From: Austwickia sp. TVS 96-490-7B
GTDB lineage: Bacteria > Actinomycetota > Actinomycetes > Actinomycetales > Dermatophilaceae
Reading direction: 5' to 3'
Assembly: GCF_019331795.1 (NCBI RefSeq)
Contig: NZ_JAHPZL010000008.1
Span: 487,004 to 551,003 of the forward strand
Length of the DNA stretch: 64,000 nt
Below the pieces are notes generated by a model. That model had not been told where the DNA came from. It saw only the letters and a list, made by a program, of their open reading frames with translations, and did no database searches. Positions within the stretch are counted from its first letter, which is position 1; each line of letters opens with the position of its first letter. Below are positions 48,720-57,381 of this stretch, one piece after another. Position numbers and translations under genes: made by a program.

Positions 48720-49430
48720 TCAGAAGCGATGTGGTGCGTGCATCCAGACGGCAACGTCAAGGTGCCGCAGCAGGGTGCCGGGGTCGCCCACATCAGTGCC
48801 CGACACGTCAGCGGTACGTCGGATCAGTTTTTCCAGCTGGTCCCGGACATCGTCATGCCCCATGATCCACGCGAAGACCTGCCAGTCGACCTGGTAGCGC
48901 GACGGCCACAACCGCAGATAGCGGCAGACCACTTCGTCACGCACCGGGAACAGGTTGGGGCGTTTGCGGGCGCAGATCTTGGCAGCTGTGGCCCAGTTCA
49001 CTTCATACCGGTCACGGGTCGGCGGCACCAACCCCCGAAGGAATTCGTAGAGTTGGACCATCGCCTCAAGGAGCTCGGGGGTGGCCTCCTCAAGTTTCGC
49101 GTCCAACGGCAAGCGGTCCGCGCTGAGCAACTCCAGGACCCGATTGCGGGTCGGACCGGACTCCAGCAGCGAACGCACCGTCCGAGGTGGGATCTTCACA
49201 TCCAGCAAGGTGACGGCCAGTAGGTCCTCATGGGTGAGATCCTCTGGGTCGGACTCGCCGTGATAGAGGAAGGTCGATCCGGCGAAATTGGCGTCCGGGG
49301 AGTAATACCGGGCGAGACGTTCCGGGGTGCGCGTGTCGCGCAGTGCGGTCCAGACCCGGTCCAGGGCGGGCTCCAGATAGAGGTCCGCGTTACGCCACCC
49401 CTCGGGCACCGGGAGACGGTTGTTGGCCAT
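48720..49430 (-). CDS. conserved actinobacterial protein, DUF6308-like
   Basis: About 236 aa. The pattern (LARYYSPDANFAGSTFLYHG, VTLLDVKIPPRTVRSLLES, VNWATAAKICARKRPNLFPVRDEVV) matches a family of cytosolic actinobacterial proteins I associate with DUF6308; the LFPVRDEVV segment is a typical anchor. No known activity. ATG 49430 is selected because AAAGGTGACG lies upstream and the longer frame to 49514 adds unrelated residues. It is encoded convergently with the FUSC gene. Confidence 0.65.
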   Translation of the reverse strand: MANNRLPVPEGWRNADLYLEPALDRVWTALRDTRTPERLARYYSPDANFAGSTFLYHGESDPEDLTHEDLLAVTLLDVKIPPRTVRSLLESGPTRNRVLELLSADRLPLDAKLEEATPELLEAMVQLYEFLRGLVPPTRDRYEVNWATAAKICARKRPNLFPVRDEVVCRYLRLWPSRYQVDWQVFAWIMGHDDVRDQLEKLIRRTADVSGTDVGDPGTLLRHLDVAVWMHAPHRF

Positions 49431-49561
49431 GTCGTCACCTTTCGTGGGCCGTGCGTCGGTGCACGTCACCCCCGTCAGCATAACGATGCCGCGAGCAACT
49501 CCGTGACGCCTCAACGGAGCTCACGGTTACGAGCGGGGTGTCAGCCGTGACGAGCGGGGTG

Positions 49562-51058
49562 TCAGCCACAGTGCAGATGCTCCCGGACTAAGGCGTTAAG
49601 GGCTCCGGCATCGCCGTACAACCGCTCAGACAGTCGGTCGTCGCCGTACGCCCGCAACGTGCGGATCGTGGCGTCGATGACCTCTGGCGGAAACACTCCG
49701 TCCTGCTCATAGCGCGCCCGGTGGGCCGACAAGGCTTCTGCTGAGCGGGCACAGGAATCTGGCAGCTGCGCCAAACCCTCCACCTGGCTGGCGTCCCGAT
49801 CGACGTACCAGGCGCGAGCTGCCTCGAGCGCTCCCGGGTCGGTCAGTCCGTGGGCGGCTGCGACAGTCATCGCCGCGAGGTAGAGATGGACGTGGGCTGA
49901 CCCGTCGCCACTGCGCAACTCAACGGTTTGCGGGTCACAAACCGGTGCCGTGAACGACTCTGCAGGTTCGCCTGGATTTGCCGACTGCCCCATGGATGCA
50001 CCGATCCCGTTCCATCCCAGCGGGACTCGCACCAACACCGACCGGTTCCGGTCGCCCCAACAGATATTTGTCGGTGCTTCTTGGTGCGGCACCAACCGCA
50101 GGTACGACGTAGGTACCGTGTTGCCGAAGGCGGTCAGGCTCGGTGCGCTGTCGAGGAAACCAGCGATCACCCGCAATGCATCGTCGCTGAGACCGTCCGG
50201 GGTGGTCAACAGATTCCGGCCGTCACGCACCAATCGGGTGTGCACATGCAGCCCACTACCGGCCTGACCAACGATGATTTTCGGGGCAAAACTGACCTCT
50301 AAACCGTTGCGGTAAGCCACCTCCCGCAACACCCATTTCGCGAGGACCAACTGGTCAGCAGCATCTTCCACAGGGACCGGGAGGAACTCGATTTCTCCCT
50401 GCACCATTTCGACGCCGTCGTGGACGATATTGCCCACTTCGGCGTGCCCGTATTTGATCTGGCCGCCGATGCTGGCGATATGCATCATCGCTTCTCGACG
50501 AATCACTCCCCACTTGGAGAACGGATGCGACTCGTGATATCCACGCTGCTCCACGATCGGATAGATCGAATCAACCTCAGAAAAAATGTAATACTCCAAC
50601 TCGCCGAGCGCTTCCATGGTCGCCCCAGTACGCCGCCGTAAACTACTCTGAGCTGCTCGGACGATCTGCTCCGGGGCACTAGAGAGCGGCTGTCCATCAG
50701 CATCAAAAAATGAACACAACAGGTCGAGAGTGGGCTCTTCAGTGAAAGGATTAAGGAACGCCGTCCGATACCGAGGCATGACATAGAGGTCACTGCTGTC
50801 TGCGCTGATCGCCGTAAAAAGACTAGACCCATCGACCCGTTCACCCATGCTGAGGATCCGGTCAAGATGTGCCGCAGAGTTGATGACGAAGTTCAGTTTT
50901 TTCAACCGCCCATCCCCGGCCACATATCGCAAGTTAATCATGCGAATCCCGGCGCTACGCACATATGTCATGATGTCAGCTTTAGTGAACTCTTCAGCTG
51001 GTTTGTCAAGTGCGCGAACCAGCGGGTGCGGGTTCAGGTCAATCAGGTCGTAGGACAT
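49562..51058 (-). CDS. glutamine synthetase family protein, non-actinobacterial type
   Basis: A 498-aa GS-fold ligase. The N-terminus (DLNPHPLVRALDKPAEEFTK, DGRLKKLNFVINS, GERVDGSSLF) and core (EALGELEYYIFSEVDS, IKYGHAEVGNIVHDGVEMVQGEIEFLPVPVE, GSGLHVHTRLV, NICWGDRNRSVLVRVPLGW) resemble the roughly 500-aa glutamine synthetases of Bacteroidetes and Clostridia rather than GlnA1/GlnA2 of actinobacteria. No C-terminal adenylylation Tyr motif is evident. GC content and codon use between 50500 and 51000 are lower than in neighbours, supporting transfer. ATG 51058 has GAGGAG about 11 nt upstream. Confidence 0.85.
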   Translation of the reverse strand: MSYDLIDLNPHPLVRALDKPAEEFTKADIMTYVRSAGIRMINLRYVAGDGRLKKLNFVINSAAHLDRILSMGERVDGSSLFTAISADSSDLYVMPRYRTAFLNPFTEEPTLDLLCSFFDADGQPLSSAPEQIVRAAQSSLRRRTGATMEALGELEYYIFSEVDSIYPIVEQRGYHESHPFSKWGVIRREAMMHIASIGGQIKYGHAEVGNIVHDGVEMVQGEIEFLPVPVEDAADQLVLAKWVLREVAYRNGLEVSFAPKIIVGQAGSGLHVHTRLVRDGRNLLTTPDGLSDDALRVIAGFLDSAPSLTAFGNTVPTSYLRLVPHQEAPTNICWGDRNRSVLVRVPLGWNGIGASMGQSANPGEPAESFTAPVCDPQTVELRSGDGSAHVHLYLAAMTVAAAHGLTDPGALEAARAWYVDRDASQVEGLAQLPDSCARSAEALSAHRARYEQDGVFPPEVIDATIRTLRAYGDDRLSERLYGDAGALNALVREHLHCG

Positions 51059-51343
51059 CGCCGTTGATGCTCCTCGGAAGTGGACGCCAGGACGGCCCCA
51101 GGGGCACAGCAGAACGAGAGGGCAGGGAGACGCACACACGTCACCTGTCATCGACGTACGCCGTCGACGGGCCGTGGCTTCCACTGTGTCACCGCGAGGA
51201 CCTGCTCAGGTGGCGTTCTGAAGAAATCTGGCGGCCTAATCCGTCCAATGGTGACCCCGCAGCCTCCGCGGCCCTCGGCCCCTGAGGCAAAGCGTCCGAT
51301 TCGTTCAAGATGACGCCTGATCCCATGACATAGGTTCGTCACC
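51059..51343. other. intergenic, nothing recognised
   Basis: 285 bp upstream of the glutamine synthetase gene. It contains the GS promoter region presumably, and the promoter of the gene fragment starting at 51344 (TAGGTT at 51331-51336). Confidence 0.35.
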
Positions 51344-51475
51344 ATGACTTCATGGGACGACATCACCCGGGCGGTCGGAAGCGCAGCTGCCGGACGTAGC
51401 GACTCTGCCCGTCAGGAGTTCCAATTGACCGGAGTGACCACCCCTGTCATCCAGTCCCGTCGGATTATCGCGTAG
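51344..51475 (+). CDS. truncated N-terminal gene fragment
   Basis: 43 codons starting MTSWDDITRAVGSAAAGR, with TAGGTT exactly 7 nt before the ATG (51331-51336), the same leaderless geometry as trusted genes here. High-GC codon use holds to about codon 27 and then changes as the frame runs into the 3' end of the opposing GNAT gene, where it soon stops. It looks like the 5' stub of a host gene interrupted by an insertion whose edge lies near 51420. Family not recognised. Confidence 0.4.
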   Translation: MTSWDDITRAVGSAAAGRSDSARQEFQLTGVTTPVIQSRRIIA

Positions 51476-51945
51476 GACACCGAATCAAGGGGCATGGCGC
51501 CCTCAACTCTCCACCCATCGCGGTAGTGCGCTTCTTTTACGTATCCATTTTTGGTGAAGATCCTGCGCATCGCTTCATTGTCGATGCGCGTGTTTCCTTC
51601 GATTCTATCAATGTTAGGGTTTTCAGTGAAGATGCAGGAGGTTCCCACGCCAAGAGCAATGGCACCGATGCCCTTGCCTCGACATTGACCATCGAGGCGA
51701 ATGTCAATCATTGGATTGCCATCGAGCATATCTTGGAAGTTGATAATTCCCACACGCTTAGAATCGATCTGAATCCAGAAGGCAGCGTTCTCCGGCCGAC
51801 TAAAAACGCCACTCGCCAGGAAGGCTCGGGCATCTTCCTCAGCGGGTTGCTCCACAACATGATATGGGAATTGATTGCCTATAAGAAACTCGACAATGTT
51901 TTCGGAGTCGAGGTCGGAGTCAATGGGTGTCAAACATATGTTCAT
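51412..51945 (-). CDS. GNAT-family N-acetyltransferase
   Basis: A 177-aa GNAT-fold enzyme: NICLTPIDSDLDSENIVEFL at the N-terminus, a central strand WIQIDSKRVGIINFQD, and the acetyl-CoA-binding region IDIRLDGQCRGKGIGAIAL with R/QxxGxG-type loop (about residues 101-112), then MRRIFTKNGYVKEAH, typical of small-molecule or protein acetyltransferases such as RimJ/L-like members. Substrate unknown. ATG 51945 has TAGGCT 7 nt upstream (leaderless). AT-richer than its surroundings and next to an ISL3 relic, so probably acquired. Confidence 0.8.
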   Translation of the reverse strand: MNICLTPIDSDLDSENIVEFLIGNQFPYHVVEQPAEEDARAFLASGVFSRPENAAFWIQIDSKRVGIINFQDMLDGNPMIDIRLDGQCRGKGIGAIALGVGTSCIFTENPNIDRIEGNTRIDNEAMRRIFTKNGYVKEAHYRDGWRVEGAMPLDSVSYAIIRRDWMTGVVTPVNWNS

Positions 51946-51989
51946 GCTATCCAGCCTACTGCTACTAGCAGTAATCAGGCTCTTCCCCA

Positions 51990-52235
51990 TCAACGGTGAA
52001 GGTGCTGTTTGAACCCGCCGGTTTCGAGGATGCTGCTGGTGGTGTGGTGGGTGAGATTGCGGAAGCCTAGGGCGATGACGCGCAGGTGTTCCAGACGGCC
52101 ATTGATGGCTTTTGTGGGGTCGTTGCTGGTGCCAGGGTCATCCGAAGTAGGGCCAGGATGTCGCTGAAGCGTTTATTCAGTGTCCGGCCCAGGCGTGCGA
52201 CCTCGTGCGAGACCTTGGGTACGCTGCGGGCGATC
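51990..52235 (-). pseudogene. ISL3-family transposase, C-terminal remnant
   Basis: On the minus strand VSHEVARLGRTLNKRFSDIL continues, after two single-base insertions, as TSNDPTKAINGRLEHLR, then ALGFRNLTHHTTSSILETGG and a stop. This matches the C-terminus of ISL3-type transposases (RLGRTL, then NGPTEAINGRLE, then GFRN). The insertions are apparent from a doubled C and a doubled G around 52150-52160. The N-terminal two thirds and the terminal repeats are absent, so the element is dead. Confidence 0.75.
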
Positions 52236-52386
52236 GGTGACATCCGCGTGACACCGTGCCCGCGATGAGCTCACGTGTCCACAACGGTGGATGGGTGATT
52301 CGGGCATCAGATCTGTAACGGAACGGTGGGGCCGCCCCATGTCGGGACGGCCCCACCGTTGCATCCGTTGAGAATATGGCTCGCTA

Positions 52387-55293
52387 TCAGCTGCAGCCAG
52401 AGGTGCTACCGCACCCCTCACAGACATAACAGCTTCCCGCTGGACGCATCTTCGTGCCACACGTCATGCACATCGGCGCATCTGCACCTTTGCCTTGGAA
52501 CCGTTCCATCAGCTCAGCTGAACTGTGGATCCGCGCATCAACTTCCCGGGCCGCCGCGACACCGCTACCGGACGTGATCTCCAATGACCGAGCCTTGCTG
52601 GTGGCTTTCTCATGGCGCGGTTTCTCCGCGACGGTCTGAGAGTAGTTCTCCAGCTCCTCTTCGATTTCCTCATCATCTTCACCGACCTGAGGTGCATAAG
52701 AACCGGTCTCCAACTGGCGGGACCGTTCCTGCGCGGTGTGAATCCCCAAGAACGACCGGGTCTCAAAGTCCAAGTAGTCCAGCGCCAACCGGCGGAAAAC
52801 GTAATCCATGATGGATTGCGCCATGCGGATGTCCGGGTCGTCAGTCAATCCTGCAGGTTCAAAGCGCAGGTTGGTGAACTTCTCGACGTACGTCTCCAGC
52901 GGCACGCCGTACTGCAAAGCCACGGACACCGCCAACGAGAACGCATCCATCAACCCAGCCAGCGTTGACCCTTGCTTCCCGAACTTCAGGAAGATCTCCC
53001 CCAAACCATCGTCGGGGTAGCTTGACGCGGTCAAATAACCCTCGGCGCCGCCAACAGTGAACGACGTCGTCACCGAGCTGCGCCGCTTCGGCAGGCGCTT
53101 ACGCACCGGGCGGTATTCCACGATCTTTTCTACGGCGACCTGCCCGGAGACGACCTCATCCGCAGCGGCGGTCTTCTTCTCCGCCTTAGCATCGGACAGC
53201 GGTTGACCCACCTTGCAGTTGTCCCGATACACCGCGAGCGCTTTCACGCCCGAGCGCCATCCCTGCAGGTAGACGTCTTCGATGTCTTCAACTGTCGCGG
53301 TCTCGGGCAGGTTCACGGTCTTGCTGATCGCGCCGGATAGGAATGGCTGACAGGCCGCCATCATCCGCACGTGGCCCATCGGGGAGATCGCTCGGCGACC
53401 CATCGCGCAGTCAAACACCTCGTAGTGTTCGGACTTCAGCCCGGGTGCGTCGATGACGTGGCCGTTTTCGGCGATGTATTCGACGATCGCTTCGACTTGC
53501 TCTTCCTGGTAGCCCAGTTTGCGTAGCGCTCGCGGGATGGTCAGGTTCACGATCTGCATGGATCCGCCGCCGACGAGTTTTTTGAACTTCACCAGGGAGA
53601 AGTCCGGTTCGATGCCGGTGGTGTCGCAGTCCATCATGAAGCCGATGGTCCCGGTCGGGGCGAGCACTGACGCTTGAGCGTTGCGGAATCCGTCGGCGGC
53701 ACCGATGGTGACGACGTCGTCCCAGGCTTTGGTGGCTTCGGCGTGGATGGCCCCGTCCATCCCGTCCAAGGTGGTCAGGACAGCGTTAGCTTCCCGGTGT
53801 TTCCGCATGACCTGCTGGTGGGCATCGGCGTTGCGGGCATATCCGGCGTACGGCCCGACCACCCCGGCCAGTTGCGCAGAGCGACGGTACGCCGCGCCGG
53901 TGAGCAGACTGGTGATGGTCGCGGCGAGGCTGCGCCCCCCGTCGGAGTCGTATCCGTGTCCGGTGGCCATGAGCAGCGCGCCCAGGTTGGCGTAACCGAT
54001 GCCCAGCTGACGGTAGTCGACGGTGGTCCGGCCGATGGCTTCAGTGGGGAAGTCCGCGAAGCAGATCGAAATGTCCATCGCGGTGATGACCAGTTCGACG
54101 ACCTTCGCGAAGGTGACAGCGTCGAAGGTGTCGTCCTCGCGGAGGAATTTCAACAGGTTCAAACTGGCCAAGTTGCAGCTGGAGTTGTCCAGCGACATGT
54201 ATTCCGAGCACGGGTTGGAGGCGGTGATCCGACCCGTTTCTGGGTTGGTGTGCCAGGCGTTGATGGTGTCGTCGTATTGGATGCCGGGGTCCGCGCACTC
54301 CCAAGCCGCTTTAGCGATCTTGCGGAACAGGCCACGTGCGTCGACTTCCTCGATGACCTCACCAGTCATGCGGCCGCGCAGACCGAACGCGGAACCAGCC
54401 TCCACCGCCCGCATGAACTCATCAGAGACTCGCACCGAGTTGTTGGCGTTCTGATACTGCACAGACACGATGTCTTTGCCGCCGAGGTCCATGTCGAAAC
54501 CAGCGTCCCGCAGCGCGCGGATCTTGTCTTCCTCGCGCGCTTTGGTCTCGATGAATTCCTCAATGTCCGGGTGATCGATATCCAGCACCACCATTTTTGC
54601 GGCACGGCGGGTGGCGCCACCGGATTTGATCGTCCCTGCGGAGGCATCAGCGCCACGCATGAAGCTCACTGGGCCGGACGCGGTGCCACCCGAGGAGAGC
54701 AGTTCTTTGCTGGATCGGATCCTAGACAGGTTCAACCCGGCGCCGGAACCGCCCTTGAAGATGAACCCCTCCTCCTTGTACCAATTAAGGATTGAGTCCA
54801 TCGAGTCCTCCACGGACAAGATGAAACAGGCGCTGACCTGCTGCGGACTGGCCGTCCCCACGTTGAACCACACGGGCGAGTTGAAGCTGAAGACCTGGTG
54901 CAGCAGCGCGTAGGTGAGTTCGTGCTCGAAGATGTGCGCGTCAGCGTCGGTCGCGAAATAACCGTGAGTGCGGCCAGCAGCGGCGTAGGCCTTCACGACT
55001 CGGTCGATGAGCGTTTTCAGCGACGCTTCACGCTGGTCGGTGCCCACCGCGCCCCGGAAATATTTCGTGGTGACAATCGTGCTGGCGTTGACCGACCAAA
55101 AATCAGGGAACTCCACGCCGTGCTGCTCGAAGATCGTCTCGCCGGTCTTCCAGTTGGTCTGAACGACGTCTCGTTTTTCCCAGGTGACCTGGTCGTAGGG
55201 GTGCACTCCTTCGGTGGTGAAGATGCGCTCCACGCGCACCCCCTTGCCGCTGGCCTGTTTGGCTGCGGCGCGCGCGCCTGTCGTCTTCGTCAT
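52387..55293 (-). CDS. nrdJ: B12-dependent ribonucleotide reductase (class II)
   Basis: Reduces ribonucleotides to deoxyribonucleotides using adenosylcobalamin, so dNTP supply works with or without oxygen. 968 aa. N-terminal substrate site NSPVWFNVGTASPQQVSACFILSVEDSMD, then GGSGAGLNLSRIRS, NPCSEYMSLDNSSCNLASLN (active-site Cys/Asn/Glu) and the C-terminal redox Cys pairs CMTCGTKM and CYVCEGCG. Full family length. The ATG has GGAAGGA 8 nt upstream. It is downstream of nrdR in the same direction with a 105-bp gap, the usual nrdR-nrdJ operon. Confidence 0.96.
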   Translation of the reverse strand: MTKTTGARAAAKQASGKGVRVERIFTTEGVHPYDQVTWEKRDVVQTNWKTGETIFEQHGVEFPDFWSVNASTIVTTKYFRGAVGTDQREASLKTLIDRVVKAYAAAGRTHGYFATDADAHIFEHELTYALLHQVFSFNSPVWFNVGTASPQQVSACFILSVEDSMDSILNWYKEEGFIFKGGSGAGLNLSRIRSSKELLSSGGTASGPVSFMRGADASAGTIKSGGATRRAAKMVVLDIDHPDIEEFIETKAREEDKIRALRDAGFDMDLGGKDIVSVQYQNANNSVRVSDEFMRAVEAGSAFGLRGRMTGEVIEEVDARGLFRKIAKAAWECADPGIQYDDTINAWHTNPETGRITASNPCSEYMSLDNSSCNLASLNLLKFLREDDTFDAVTFAKVVELVITAMDISICFADFPTEAIGRTTVDYRQLGIGYANLGALLMATGHGYDSDGGRSLAATITSLLTGAAYRRSAQLAGVVGPYAGYARNADAHQQVMRKHREANAVLTTLDGMDGAIHAEATKAWDDVVTIGAADGFRNAQASVLAPTGTIGFMMDCDTTGIEPDFSLVKFKKLVGGGSMQIVNLTIPRALRKLGYQEEQVEAIVEYIAENGHVIDAPGLKSEHYEVFDCAMGRRAISPMGHVRMMAACQPFLSGAISKTVNLPETATVEDIEDVYLQGWRSGVKALAVYRDNCKVGQPLSDAKAEKKTAAADEVVSGQVAVEKIVEYRPVRKRLPKRRSSVTTSFTVGGAEGYLTASSYPDDGLGEIFLKFGKQGSTLAGLMDAFSLAVSVALQYGVPLETYVEKFTNLRFEPAGLTDDPDIRMAQSIMDYVFRRLALDYLDFETRSFLGIHTAQERSRQLETGSYAPQVGEDDEEIEEELENYSQTVAEKPRHEKATSKARSLEITSGSGVAAAREVDARIHSSAELMERFQGKGADAPMCMTCGTKMRPAGSCYVCEGCGSTSGCS

Positions 55294-55398
55294 CGTGTGA
55301 ATCCTTCCGTCGACATCTGCGACTTCATGTGGGCGGGGCAGGTCAGGGCGCAGCTCCGACCTGTGATGGTGTTGTCTGTGCAGGTGGGGTCTTCGACC

Positions 55399-55863
55399 TC
55401 AAAGGTCATCGGCACCGGCGCGTTCGGCGCGCAACAGAGCGATGGCTTTCTCAAAGTCCTCAAGGTTGTCGAAGGCCTGATAGACCGAGGCGAAGCGCAG
55501 ATAGGCCACTTCGTCGAGTTCCCGCAGCGGCGGGAGGATAGCTAGGCCGACTTCGTGGGCATCAATTTCAGCTTGCCCGCGAGCACGAACTGATTCTTCG
55601 ACGCGTTGCGCCAGTCGTGCCAGGTCGTCTTCACTGACTGGCCGTCCTTGGCAGGCTTTGCGTAGTCCGGTGACGATCTTGCTGCGACTGAAAGGTTCGT
55701 TCACCCCGGAGCGTTTGATCACCGCCAGACTGGCGGTCTCCACAGTGGTGAATCGGCGCTCGCAGGAGGGGCATTGGCGACGACGCCGAATGGCGGTGCC
55801 GTCGTCGGTGGTACGGCTGTCCACGACTCTGCTGTCGGTGTGACGACAGAACGGACAGTGCAC
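55399..55863 (-). CDS. nrdR: transcriptional repressor NrdR
   Basis: A 154-aa regulator of ribonucleotide reductase genes. The zinc ribbon has Cys3, Cys6, Cys31 and Cys34 (HCPFC and QCPSC), followed by the ATP-cone domain ([24 protein letters not shown]) that senses ATP/dATP. GTG 55863 is chosen because GAGGAGGGG sits just upstream and VHCPFCRH is the usual N-terminus; a longer frame to 55905 would add unrelated residues. It likely represses its own operon through the boxes at 56061-56105. Confidence 0.95.
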   Translation of the reverse strand: MHCPFCRHTDSRVVDSRTTDDGTAIRRRRQCPSCERRFTTVETASLAVIKRSGVNEPFSRSKIVTGLRKACQGRPVSEDDLARLAQRVEESVRARGQAEIDAHEVGLAILPPLRELDEVAYLRFASVYQAFDNLEDFEKAIALLRAERAGADDL

Positions 55864-56011
55864 GGCCCCTCCTCTTCCTTGCTGAACCGGCCCGGACGGG
55901 TGCATTCGGGCATGACGACGTACTCCCCGGACGCATCTCGACGCACGTACGGCGAAGCTGTCGCGCGTGTCGGGACGCCCCCTCGTCGTACGATCTCGGC
56001 GGGATGACGCC

Positions 56012-56072
56012 TGTGGATGGCCTTGTGGACATCCTGTGGAGAACTCGACATTCTCTGGGGACTACATGTGGA
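56012..56072 (-). promoter_or_regulatory. four DnaA-box-like TCCACA motifs
   Basis: TGTGGA on the plus strand (TCCACA on minus) begins at 56012, 56024, 56035 and 56067, all in one orientation; the flanks (ATCCACA, GTCCACA, CTCCACA, ATCCACA) resemble TTATCCACA/TTGTCCACA boxes. Confidence 0.45.
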
Positions 56073-56105
56073 TGACTCACATCGATGTCACCACTACATC
56101 TAGTG
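56061..56105 (-). promoter_or_regulatory. paired NrdR boxes
   Basis: Box 1 is CACTACATCTAGTG (56092-56105), a near-perfect NrdR palindrome; box 2 starts ACTACATGTGGAT at 56061. Their ACTACAT cores are exactly 32 bp apart, about three helical turns, as known for NrdR targets. Confidence 0.7.
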
Positions 56106-56429
56106 ATCGTAGGGGTCTGGCTCGGTGAGAGCAAGCTTGCCGCTCAGCGGTTCGCGGATCCTCAGCAGCCCACCAAAGGACCCCCAAACAGCCCGATTCC
56201 CATGACCATCAGCACCATTCAGATCACCCCGCAGCCACCCATGACACACCCCAGACCCCCCGTTGCGATGACGCCACCGGGCGTGTCGCCCCGTCGGATC
56301 AGGCCAGCATCAGCATGCCACGATCAGGACTCCCCGCGGAGAAATTGGGCACCCGGAAGATCTTCACTCACCATCCAGCTCCCCAGCCCTTCGAAAGCCG
56401 GAGGGGCACCTCGAATTCACACCGCATCA

Positions 56430-56520
56430 TCGAACATCAGTACGATCGAACAGGCATACGAATAAGACCACGCCGCAAGCAGCCTCGTCGACGGGCATGA
56501 TCGAACTGATGTCTTATGAT
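56430..56520 (+). promoter_or_regulatory. lexA promoter with SOS-like boxes
   Basis: Candidate LexA sites: TCGAACATCAGTACGA (56430-56445, one mismatch to GAAC-N4-GTTC), CGAACAGGCATACG (56447-56460, weaker) and TCGAACTGATGTCTTA (56501-56516), the last abutting the -10 TATGAT (56515-56520). Confidence 0.5.
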
Positions 56521-56602
56521 TCAGGCGGTGACCCTGCCGGTGATCTCAGCCCTGGGCAGGCCTTGACCGACGACGACACGTACTGGTGCGCAGGAGAAAA
56601 CC

Positions 56603-57319
56603 ATGGCGAAGATCCACCGGCTCCCGGAGCGCGACCCCGGGGTCGGACTCACTCAACGCCAGAAAAAAATCCTGGACGTGATCCGGCACGCTGTCGACCG
56701 TCGCGGATACCCTCCGAGTCTGCGGGAGATCGGGGAGGCCGTCGGATTGACCAGCCCCAGCAGCGTCGCCCATCAACTCACTGCCCTGGAGCGCAAGGGT
56801 TTTTTGCGCCGTGACCCCAACCGGCCGCGCGCCATCGAGATCGTCCACACCGGCGTACCCGTCGCTCGTGCTAGTGCCACCAAAACTCGCCCGAGCAGCC
56901 ACACCTCTCGCCGGGAAGACCGCCCCTCTCGAGACAGTGAGTCCCCCACTGCCCTCGTCCCGCTGGTCGGTCGGATCGCCGCTGGCGCACCCATTACCGC
57001 CGAGCAGAGCATTGAGGACGTCTTCGCGCTCCCCCGCCAACTCGTCGGAGACGGAGAACTTTTCCTGCTTCAGGTCAGCGGCGATTCCATGGTGGATGCC
57101 GCTATCTGCGACGGCGACTGGGTAGTGGTGCGTCACCAGCCCGCAGCCGAAAACGGAGAGATCGTCGCTGCCATGATCGACGGCGAGGCCACAGTGAAGA
57201 CCTTCCGTCGACGAGACGGTCACGTCTGGCTGATCCCCCACAACGACGCTTACCAACCGATCCTCGGCGATCAGGCAACGATCTTGGGTCGCGTCACAGC
57301 AGTGTTGCGACGAATGTGA
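56603..57319 (+). CDS. lexA: SOS regulator LexA
   Basis: A 238-aa repressor of DNA-damage genes that cleaves itself when RecA filaments form. The N-terminal winged HTH ([25 protein letters not shown] split: [21 protein letters not shown]) lies at about residues 36-60; the cleavage bond is Ala127-Gly128 in RIAAGAP; the Ser162-Lys199 dyad is in VSGDSMVD and EATVKTF. A long Arg/Ser linker (about 90-118) separates the domains. CAGGAG precedes ATG 56603. Confidence 0.97.
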   Translation: MAKIHRLPERDPGVGLTQRQKKILDVIRHAVDRRGYPPSLREIGEAVGLTSPSSVAHQLTALERKGFLRRDPNRPRAIEIVHTGVPVARASATKTRPSSHTSRREDRPSRDSESPTALVPLVGRIAAGAPITAEQSIEDVFALPRQLVGDGELFLLQVSGDSMVDAAICDGDWVVVRHQPAAENGEIVAAMIDGEATVKTFRRRDGHVWLIPHNDAYQPILGDQATILGRVTAVLRRM

Positions 57320-57381
57320 CCCCGCCGAGAGCGGCATCGCACGTCCTCACCATGCCTGACCCCCTGGGTTATCCTCGGCCA

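Larger units (their letters stand above)
55864..56602. other. control region between nrdR and lexA
   Basis: 739 bp with the divergent promoters of nrdR-nrdJ (minus) and lexA (plus). Notable contents: four TCCACA motifs on the minus strand at 56012-56072, two NrdR-like boxes at 56061-56105 and SOS-like boxes at 56431-56514. The middle (about 56106-56400) shows no recognisable gene. No B12 riboswitch signature is seen upstream of nrdR. Confidence 0.5.

Noticed and set aside
55864..56060. Cobalamin riboswitch upstream of nrdR-nrdJ
   Set aside because: Known for some nrdJ operons, but I could not find a B12-box-like segment or the expected long structured leader.
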